The notes below the pieces were generated by a model that saw nothing but the letters and a program-made list of their open reading frames with translations, was not told the origin of the DNA and did not search any database. Positions 1 to 5,575 of a stretch of 18,632 bases of DNA are shown here, in pieces (within the stretch, counting starts at the first letter, position 1; every line of letters begins with the position of its first letter). The stretch spans positions 1 to 18,632 of the forward strand of contig JAEOTF010000264.1 in assembly GCA_016840025.1 (NCBI GenBank), in the 5' to 3' direction. A program made the position numbers and the translations under genes. The stretch is from Candidatus Hodarchaeota archaeon. GTDB lineage: Archaea > Asgardarchaeota > Heimdallarchaeia > Hodarchaeales > YT1-039.

Positions 1-624
1 GTATTCGTTATACCCACTAATGAAGGCGTTGAACTTTCTGATGACATTCCTAAAGACGATTATAATCAGATTAGTGACTTTAGTGTTGATTTTTCATCTT
101 ATAACGGTGGAAAATTAATTAAGGTACATATCAGCAAACCTATTGAACCTAATGAAGTGATATATCTTTATTATGAGCCTATTGCTCAAAAACCACAACC
201 TGAAGATGAATTTACGGGTCACGGATCATTAACCGCTACTTTAGAAATTCCAGCTCCACCTTTAGAGCTAGAGGTGGTTGATTGGCTTTCTACTGATACA
301 GTCAAGGTTAGTCACCTTCGTCGTCGAATAACTAGCGGTAAAAGTGTATTTCCAGGATCTACTGAAGGTGAATATGAAATTAACCTTATTATTAAAAACC
401 GTGGAGATATAGAACTTAAGGACCTTGTTGTTAAGGATCTTATTCCCCCATTGTTCACCCTAATCAACGAGAGTTTAGAATCTACAGGTCATGCTACAGA
501 CGAGGGTGAAATGAGAAGATGGAACATTGAATCTATGGAACCTGGATCAGAATTGAAAATTATTTATTTAATTCACGGAGAAAAGGATTATAAGGTAGGA
601 AAAGCTCAGGTTTCTTATTCATAG
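1..624 (+). CDS. C-terminal part of an extracellular DUF11-like beta-sandwich protein
   Basis: The reading frame is open from the first base, so the gene starts upstream of the window; 207 codons are visible. A Met codon at 157 lies inside the continuous frame and is not a convincing start. The visible part is rich in Val, Ile, Glu and Asn and alternates hydrophobic and polar residues like beta strands. The last 90 residues (pattern YEINLIIKNRG...LVVKDLIPP...W.I..M.PGSE.KIIYLI) resemble the DUF11/conserved-repeat type of immunoglobulin-like domain found in archaeal and bacterial surface proteins. No membrane helix or sorting tail follows; the protein stops directly after the last strand. The family is an inference from strand pattern and the typical 'K/N-x-G ... 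V-x-D-x-I-P' arrangement. No specific function is recognised. Confidence 0.6.
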   Translation, partial: VFVIPTNEGVELSDDIPKDDYNQISDFSVDFSSYNGGKLIKVHISKPIEPNEVIYLYYEPIAQKPQPEDEFTGHGSLTATLEIPAPPLELEVVDWLSTDTVKVSHLRRRITSGKSVFPGSTEGEYEINLIIKNRGDIELKDLVVKDLIPPLFTLINESLESTGHATDEGEMRRWNIESMEPGSELKIIYLIHGEKDYKVGKAQVSYS

Positions 625-660
625 ATTATACAGTCATAATCTATAACTTTCTTTTTTTTA
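621..660 (+). terminator. hairpin plus T-tract terminator
   Basis: An 8-base perfect inverted repeat (621-628 pairs with 637-644, loop of 8) overlaps the stop codon of the preceding gene. A T-rich run follows, with eight T in a row ending at 659. Archaeal terminators depend mainly on the T-tract, so this is a plausible end for the first gene. Confidence 0.55.
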
Positions 661-674
661 CAATTATTTAGTAG

Positions 675-900
675 TCATGTGAATGGCTTGAGGGCTTAGC
701 AACTGACAGTGACCGTTCGTATGAAGTAAACAACTCGGCGCTAAGGCTCAGGTGACGGGATAATGCCCCTTAGTTACACTCCGACCGCAGGTAAGAGTGC
801 ACAAACTTCTCTCTAAGGAGAAAAGGTGTCTAGCAGAAAACCTGACTAAATATTAATATTTATGAGGTTTTGTGTACCTGGATAAGCAAAAATTGAAATT
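675..900 (+). ncRNA. structured RNA candidate, possibly a 5' fragment of a group II intron
   Basis: This stretch has no coding frame, yet it is much richer in G+C than its surroundings: 42 of 80 bases at 721-800 against 29 of 120 at 841-960. Several hairpins follow one another: 741-746 with 768-773; 777-781 with 795-799, enclosing 784-786 with 790-792; 807-811 with 818-822; and 837-843 with 865-871. The order of short strings (ACAACTCGG, then a CTCAGGTGACGGGATAATG block, a CGACCGCAGGTAAGAG hairpin, then GGAGAAAAGGTGTCT) recalls domain I of group II introns such as Ll.LtrB, as I remember it. No domain V hairpin and no reverse transcriptase frame were found, so if this is an intron it is a 5' relic. 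The boundaries are approximate. Other structured RNAs remain possible. Confidence 0.4.
837..871 (+). repeat. 35-base hairpin with a central 16-base palindrome
   Basis: A 7-base outer stem (837-843 with 865-871) encloses a perfect 16-base AT palindrome at 847-862 (TAAATATTAATATTTA). The two are separated by short unpaired stretches of 3 and 2 bases. It sits at the 3' edge of the GC-rich structured segment and may be one of its stems. Confidence 0.6.
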
Positions 901-1047
901 TCATAACTAGGATAGATAAACTATCAACTCTTCTATTTTTTTATTATATGTTGTTAGTTTTTCCAATAGATTGGCATCTTGGGTTAGGAGAAAAAAATAA
1001 CGGATGTTAGAGACAATAACCAGCTTTGTCTGAAAAATGTTTTGAAG

Positions 1048-1272
1048 TTATGTTTCAACAGGAGTGCTTTCACTTAATGTTTTAATCTGCGAATCTAAGA
1101 TTTTAATTATTTCTTGAATCTTTTTTAGTGCATGAGATTCAAAAAAGGGTTCTCCACACTGCTGACAGATCCACGCAGGAATTTCATCTAAAACAACATG
1201 ATATGATTGTCTGTTTATTGAATAAGGTGTTTTACCCCATTTTAATTTGCCTTTACAATGATAACATTCCAT
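1048..1272 (-). CDS. YgiT-type zinc-finger antitoxin
   Basis: This 74-residue protein has the two CxxC pairs of the YgiT/MqsA N-terminal zinc finger: Cys3/Cys6 and Cys36/Cys39. The second lies in the typical 'PAWICQQCGEPFFE' context, followed by a helix of about 25 residues (FFESHALKKIQEIIKIL...). These small proteins are usually the antitoxin of a two-gene module: the zinc finger stabilises the fold and the partner toxin is bound. It is the second gene of a minus-strand pair; its ATG lies one base past the stop codon of the upstream DUF4258 gene, and a GGAG sequence in the end of that gene is well placed as ribosome binding site, so the two are translationally coupled. Unlike full MqsA it has no C-terminal helix-turn-helix DNA-binding domain, so self-regulation cannot be assumed. 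Confidence 0.85.
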   Translation of the reverse strand: MECYHCKGKLKWGKTPYSINRQSYHVVLDEIPAWICQQCGEPFFESHALKKIQEIIKILDSQIKTLSESTPVET

Positions 1273-1273
1273 G

Positions 1274-1609
1274 TTATTTTTTCTCCTTTCTTACTCTAAA
1301 ATTGTTTCCAAATTCACTAGAATCTGGCCAGTATGCAGTGATGATGACTAGGTGATCATCCTTTGGGGCACAAACTACATGTAAGTAATTTTTTGAGGGA
1401 AGCTGATCCATTAAAAGGCAAGAATGACCACGTGCGTCATCTGGATATTCCTCGATTAGCTCATCATGGGTTAGAACATATTCAACATCATCTGGTTCAA
1501 TTAAACGATCTGGGCGATTCATCTGATCTGTAGCATGTTGGGTGAAGAGAATTTTTTTCTCCGCAGCCTGCACTACTTGTTCTTTGATATTTGGACTAAT
1601 TTTAATCAC
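1274..1609 (-). CDS. DUF4258 toxin-like protein
   Basis: This 111-residue protein matches the DUF4258 pattern: an early 'FTQHATDQMNRPDRL' block (His plus Arg), then 'I..DDVEYVL', 'LIEEYPDD', a short strand with 'LHVV' and the late 'VIITAYWPDSSEFG'. DUF4258 proteins are found mostly beside YgiT-type zinc-finger genes and are considered toxins of the RelE/BrnT-like kind, though few have been tested. Here the YgiT gene follows with one base between. The start is GTG at 1609; an in-frame stop lies directly upstream and no clear Shine-Dalgarno is seen. A TATA-like AT stretch (about 1633-1646) roughly 30 bases upstream suggests a leaderless or near-leaderless transcript. The toxin-first order is usual for this pair. 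Confidence 0.82.
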   Translation of the reverse strand: MIKISPNIKEQVVQAAEKKILFTQHATDQMNRPDRLIEPDDVEYVLTHDELIEEYPDDARGHSCLLMDQLPSKNYLHVVCAPKDDHLVIITAYWPDSSEFGNNFRVRKEKK

Positions 1610-1611
1610 TC

Positions 1612-1646
1612 ATTAGGAGTAATTTAATCTATTTTAAAATAAATTT
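1612..1646 (-). promoter_or_regulatory. probable promoter of the DUF4258/YgiT pair
   Basis: On the minus strand a TTTATTTTAAAA box (1633-1646) lies about 25-35 bases before the GTG at 1609. The spacing fits an archaeal TATA box with transcription starting close to the start codon. AT-rich surroundings make chance similarity likely. Confidence 0.3.
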
Positions 1647-1699
1647 TACTAAATTACATGAATCAGAACTTTGAATCTTCTCACCACAGCAACTAAAAG

Positions 1700-1798
1700 C
1701 GTAAAATTGCCCTTCTTTTGAGGAAAGAAGAAGTTTTGTCCGCACAAGTGCCGTCGATGAACAAGGAAGCCCACGTGCTTAAGCGGTGGGTAGTTCAC
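1700..1798 (+). mobile_element. solo right end (omega-RNA-like) of an IS200/IS605-family element
   Basis: The segment ends with the hallmark right end of archaeal and bacterial tnpB elements. It reads GGAAGCCCAC, a hairpin pairing 1770-1774 with 1786-1790 around GCTTAAGC, and then GTAGTTCAC (1790-1798). In IS605-type elements TTCAC-like bases mark the cleaved end. Upstream lie a second hairpin (1712-1718 with 1724-1730) and a TTTTGTCCGCACAAGTGCCG stretch, like the scaffold part of the omega RNA that TnpB carries. No tnpB or tnpA frame is present beside it, and the left end was not identified, so 1700 is an approximate start. The remaining end could be a deletion relic or a free-standing omega RNA. 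If functional, the bases from 1799 on would be its guide. Confidence 0.65.
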
Positions 1799-1839
1799 TT
1801 CTAATGTACTCACCTAGAGTTTTATAATAGAACAAGGTT

Positions 1840-3108
1840 ATGTCCAAATATCAAAGCTTCTACAACAACGATGGGGGGTCGCCTAACGCTGTACACTTCG
1901 ATTACATTTGGATAGAGGTCATTTGTGAGATTGGATTGGTGAACCTATCCTTAAACGGCTCAGGTGACTTCGGGTGGTCTACATCCCATGCTGGGGACGT
2001 TAATGGGGATGGGATTGATGATGTAATCATTGGGGCACCAGAAACGTTAGGGACGACACCAGGTCAGGTGTACATTAAACATGGCTCTCGTCAAATATTC
2101 GATCAGGAAACAATCGGGAGCACACCTGCAGGATGGAGCCAGATAACACCCAGCACCAATCCTGCGGTAATAAGTGAGAATACGTACTACGGGTCAAGTG
2201 GGAGAAGCATAGAGTTCGATTACTCTGGAACTGGTGACCTTGCTGAAATTGAGAAGGAATTTTCCCCTGTAAATCATGGTATTGTTGAGTTTTATGCCCG
2301 TACATCAAAAACTGACACATGGATATTCTTCTTTAGACTGCTTAGTAGTATAAGTGGAGATGTTGCAGCGACTATAGGCTTCGGTCATACCACTGCACCG
2401 ACGGATTATATTACATATTGGGAAGGAGATGGAACAGGTGGTGGAATTCTAACACGAATTCAACAATATACCGCGGATACTTGGTATCATTTCATGATCC
2501 TGTTCAACAATGCTACAAATACTTATGACATCTTTATCGATGGTATCCTAAAGGTTGAGGATGCAAGATACCAGCAGGATAACACTATGCCTGATACAAT
2601 CGAATTTAAACAGCGTACAGGGACTACCCATACTGATTACGTGGACAATGTAGTCTTACTCACCAACCATTTGGATGATGACATAACAGGTGAGGTCAAT
2701 GGCGACTGCTACGGATTCTCATTGGACTATATAGGTGAGGTTGATACCACGGGATACGAATCCTTGGTTGTAGGTGCTCCATTCCATGGAATAAACGAGG
2801 AAGGGGCAATATACACCTTCTCTTACATTAGTTCCTTACCATCCGTAGCCAGTAGCGCGGATCATAAAAATAATGGAGAAGCAGACAATGATCATTTCGG
2901 TTGGTCCCTAGCTTATGCAGGAGATGTTAATGGCGATGGATACGACGATATAATTGTAGGTGCGCCTCACAACGACTATACTGCAAGCAATGCTGGAAAA
3001 ATTTACCTCTTTACAATCCCCGAGTTCCCAATTGTAATGATTCCAATTATAGTAGTAATACCGATATTCGTTCTAGCTAATTGGAGAAAAAGTGGTGTGG
3101 GAAGATAA
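1840..3108 (+). CDS. FG-GAP repeat / lectin-like surface protein with PEF-CTERM-like tail, probably 5'-truncated
   Basis: This is a 422-residue ectodomain protein. An FG-GAP (integrin-alpha-like) repeat with a calcium loop lies at about 43-67 (AGDVNGDGIDDVIIGAPE). A beta-rich domain of about 180 residues (95-275) resembles concanavalin/LamG folds, with 'DTWYHFMILFNNATNTYDIFIDG' as its most typical part. A degenerate FG-GAP follows at 287-316 and a good one at 350-376. The end is Ile-Pro-Glu-Phe-Pro (393-397), a hydrophobic helix and Trp-Arg-Lys, which matches the PEF-CTERM signal cut by archaeosortases. A propeller normally needs about seven repeats and a signal peptide; here only three repeats and no signal peptide are visible. 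The ATG lies 42 bases after the IS605-type right end and there are in-frame stops just upstream. The gene was probably shortened from its 5' side and may no longer be exported. Confidence 0.75.
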   Translation: MSKYQSFYNNDGGSPNAVHFDYIWIEVICEIGLVNLSLNGSGDFGWSTSHAGDVNGDGIDDVIIGAPETLGTTPGQVYIKHGSRQIFDQETIGSTPAGWSQITPSTNPAVISENTYYGSSGRSIEFDYSGTGDLAEIEKEFSPVNHGIVEFYARTSKTDTWIFFFRLLSSISGDVAATIGFGHTTAPTDYITYWEGDGTGGGILTRIQQYTADTWYHFMILFNNATNTYDIFIDGILKVEDARYQQDNTMPDTIEFKQRTGTTHTDYVDNVVLLTNHLDDDITGEVNGDCYGFSLDYIGEVDTTGYESLVVGAPFHGINEEGAIYTFSYISSLPSVASSADHKNNGEADNDHFGWSLAYAGDVNGDGYDDIIVGAPHNDYTASNAGKIYLFTIPEFPIVMIPIIVVIPIFVLANWRKSGVGR

Positions 3109-3153
3109 AAGGATGAATTGGGTAGTAGTAAAGAGAATAGATATAGAAGATTA

Positions 3154-4782
3154 TTAACTTGGCCGTCGTAACACTTTCCCTGGTAATTCAGAAGTTTGTC
3201 TATTATTCTCTACGACAATAGTTCCATTAACAATCACATGCATGATTCCTTCAGGAAACTGATGAGGATCAGTAAAAGTTCCCTTATCTAACACTGTTTC
3301 AGGATTAAAAATCACAATATCCGCACACATGCCCTCACGTATAAGACCTCGATCAAAAAGACCAAGCTTTTGGGCTGGAAAGCTAGTCATCTTTCGTATT
3401 GCTTCTTCTATAGGCATTAACCCCTTTTCACGGACATAATGCCCTAAAACTCGTGGATTGGTCCCATAAAACCGAGGATGTGGGACTCCATAGCCCAAAA
3501 TTCCTGTTGGTGATACGGCCCATCCATCTGTACCGATCATTGTATTACGATTCTTCATGATTTGCTGAATATCTTCTTCTCCCATGCTTTCAATAAGCAT
3601 TGTTACCTCGCCTTTCTCCTCAAGTATTAAGTCAAATAATACGGAAAAACCGTCTTCTTTGTTTTTAATTTTGGTTATTTCAGCGAGATTCTTCCCTTCT
3701 ATGTCTTTCCATTGGTCAGTTTTAACAGAAGAGATGTAGATCCGATTCCAACCTAATTCTCCAAGCCAATCCTCTTCTTCTCCATGTCCTTCTGTAATTT
3801 CTACCTTAATTCGTTCTTGGATCTCGGGTTTTTGGAGTTGATCTAGTAGATTATCAAGTCCTCCAACATGAATCCAAGAAGGAAGAAGTGTAATTAGAGA
3901 AGTCATCCCTCTATTATACGGGTATTGGTCACATGTAATATTCAAACCACGCTTATTTGCTTCTTCCATCAATCGAAGAGTTTCAGTGCTAGTCCCCCAG
4001 ATCGAAGGTGAGTTAATTTTGTGATGTGCGATTTGTCCGCCTTTACATCCTGATTTTTCTACAATATCTATTAATTCTTGGACAGCTTTAATTACTGTCT
4101 TGCCCTCTCCACGAATGTGAGAAAAGTACAGTCCATTGTATTTTCCTACAATTTTTGCTAATTCTATGACTTCATTGGTGCTTGCATAGGTTTGAGGAGT
4201 ATAAATTAATCCTGTACTCATCCCAAAAGCTCCAGCAGCCATCGCTTCTTCAACCAATAATTTCATTTGCTGAAGTTCATCCGCAGTTGGCTCTCGATCT
4301 TCATAAGAAGGTCCACCTGCGATTCGTACGGTTCCAAATCCCACCAAAGGTACTATATTCGCTGCACACTTTCCTTTTTCAATGGTGTCAAGGTATTCTG
4401 CAAAGGTTTGCCACGTTAGGTCTATAGTCTCTCCAGGGGGTGTGAAAATGTCGAGATCCCGCTGAAATATTTCCAGTCTCTCGTCAGAGATAGGTGCTAA
4501 GGAACTCCCACAATTGCCTACTACTTCAGTTGTGATACCTTGTCTTATCACCGATTGAAGTTTTGGATCGAAAGGAAGGCTCATGTCCGAATGGCTATGT
4601 ATGTTAATAAAACCAGGACTGATAACTAAACCTTTCGCATCTATCTCCTTATCAGCAGTTCTCTTAAGATTTGTACTTAATTTAGTTATTTTTTCCTCTC
4701 GAATTTCAACATCAGCTTGAAACCATGGGTTACCTGTTCCATCAATGATATTTCCATTTCTAAGAATGATATGAGAACTCAT
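3154..4782 (-). CDS. N-acyl-D-amino-acid deacylase (D-aminoacylase, amidohydrolase family)
   Basis: This protein of 542 residues, within the usual family range, belongs to the metal-dependent amidohydrolase superfamily. It should hydrolyse N-acyl-D-amino acids to a D-amino acid and a carboxylate in the cytoplasm; there is no signal peptide. The N-terminal beta part carries 'NGNIIDGTGNPWFQADVEI'. The metal site is seen as His62-Ser-His64-Ser-Asp66. The family's metal-binding Cys is Cys91 in 'VVGNCGSS'. Further ligands are likely His222 ('FSHIRGEG') and one of His253/254 ('IAHHKIN'). The catalytic Asp is Asp419 in 'IGTDGWAVSPTG'. The C-terminus returns to the beta part ('GMCADIVIFNPETV'). The related dihydroorotase/hydantoinase enzymes lack the Cys. 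The ATG follows a GGAG at good distance. The neighbours are unrelated, so the source of the acylated D-amino acids (peptidoglycan debris or modified peptides) is not shown. Confidence 0.9.
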   Translation of the reverse strand: MSSHIILRNGNIIDGTGNPWFQADVEIREEKITKLSTNLKRTADKEIDAKGLVISPGFINIHSHSDMSLPFDPKLQSVIRQGITTEVVGNCGSSLAPISDERLEIFQRDLDIFTPPGETIDLTWQTFAEYLDTIEKGKCAANIVPLVGFGTVRIAGGPSYEDREPTADELQQMKLLVEEAMAAGAFGMSTGLIYTPQTYASTNEVIELAKIVGKYNGLYFSHIRGEGKTVIKAVQELIDIVEKSGCKGGQIAHHKINSPSIWGTSTETLRLMEEANKRGLNITCDQYPYNRGMTSLITLLPSWIHVGGLDNLLDQLQKPEIQERIKVEITEGHGEEEDWLGELGWNRIYISSVKTDQWKDIEGKNLAEITKIKNKEDGFSVLFDLILEEKGEVTMLIESMGEEDIQQIMKNRNTMIGTDGWAVSPTGILGYGVPHPRFYGTNPRVLGHYVREKGLMPIEEAIRKMTSFPAQKLGLFDRGLIREGMCADIVIFNPETVLDKGTFTDPHQFPEGIMHVIVNGTIVVENNRQTSELPGKVLRRPS

Positions 4783-4927
4783 TTACTTAGTCTCCGAGGA
4801 CCTATAGAATTAATAATAGTCTTAACTTTAGAAACAATGAAAGAAGCAAAATGAAATTAAAAATTATTTTTATAGGCATCTCATAATTCATAAGGCAATA
4901 GAGTTACCTGAGAAATAGGGAAAAACA

Positions 4928-5497
4928 GTGTTAAACAACGTAATCACCGAGATCAAACCGTGGAACCTTAGTACTTTTGAAGATTTCCCTAGTTTTCGCT
5001 ATTTTCCTTACAATTGCAGGTGTTGTGCTTATTGGGAATCATTGGAATTCGATGATAAAACCAATATAAAAGATGCTATTCAAATAAAGCAGAACTGGCT
5101 CATTCATGTTAGCAAAGAGTTTGGTAACTGCGGTTTCATTGCTTATTTGAATAAAAGACCTGTTGGTCTCATTCAGTATGCACCAACAGAATATTTCCCA
5201 AGGATTGAAAAATATCAAGATATCAGTCCCTCAAAGGATAGTATATTTCTAACTTGTTTGTATATTCCCGATAAACGGTTAAGAGGAAAGGGAATTGGAA
5301 AACAGTTGCTTAATAAAGTTATTCGGGATTTAAAGAACCGAGGCTATAGAAAAATAGGAACTTTCGTTCAAATTCATAATTCGTATTCTAATAATCTCTC
5401 AGATTGGTTAACTCGTCCACTGGAATTCTTTATTAGAATGGATTTTAAAGTAATAAAGCAAAAATGTAACATTGCTCATCTCCTAAAAGAATTTTGA
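4928..5497 (+). CDS. GNAT-family N-acetyltransferase with CRCCAYWE motif
   Basis: This is a 189-residue GCN5-related acetyltransferase. The acetyl-CoA pyrophosphate loop is Arg119-Gly-Lys-Gly-Ile-Gly124 within 'DKRLRGKGIGKQLLNKVI', preceded by the strand 'SIFLTCLYI'. The N-terminal 'NCRCCAYWESLEF' (29-41), the 'FGNCGFIAYLNKRPVGLIQYAP' strands and the 'YFPRIEKY' segment mark a prokaryotic subgroup common in methanogens and clostridia, whose substrate I do not know. The clustered Cys residues (30, 32, 33) could bind metal or be redox-active; that is inference. Translation starts at GTG 4928. A TATA-like TTTTTATAGG box lies about 55 bases upstream, near 4868-4876. It stands alone, diverging from the D-aminoacylase gene (145 bases between) and converging on the beta-helix gene. 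Confidence 0.85.
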   Translation: MLNNVITEIKPWNLSTFEDFPSFRYFPYNCRCCAYWESLEFDDKTNIKDAIQIKQNWLIHVSKEFGNCGFIAYLNKRPVGLIQYAPTEYFPRIEKYQDISPSKDSIFLTCLYIPDKRLRGKGIGKQLLNKVIRDLKNRGYRKIGTFVQIHNSYSNNLSDWLTRPLEFFIRMDFKVIKQKCNIAHLLKEF

Positions 5498-5575
5498 GAG
5501 AAAGTATGAGAAATCCCAGCTTTTGAGTTATAACTTCCTATCACCTTCTTTCATCCCCTATATTCGTCCGACAGG

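Noticed and set aside
157..624. A complete gene starting at the Met codon at 157
   Set aside because: The frame is open and protein-like to base 1, so the Met is internal.
735..775. TPP riboswitch-like string (GGGATAATGCC)
   Set aside because: The CTGAGA helix and the rest of the TPP core are missing, no thiamine gene follows, and the wider segment fits a different structured RNA better.
872..1047. A group II intron domain V hairpin or intron end
   Set aside because: No 34-base hairpin with an AGC-type triad was found; the stretch is AT-rich with only a small GATAG/CTATC stem.
1739..1749. 11-base match, in reverse complement, between the transposon end (TCCGCACAAGT) and 10015-10025
   Set aside because: Tens of matches of this length are expected by chance in a window of this size, and no longer similarity surrounds it.
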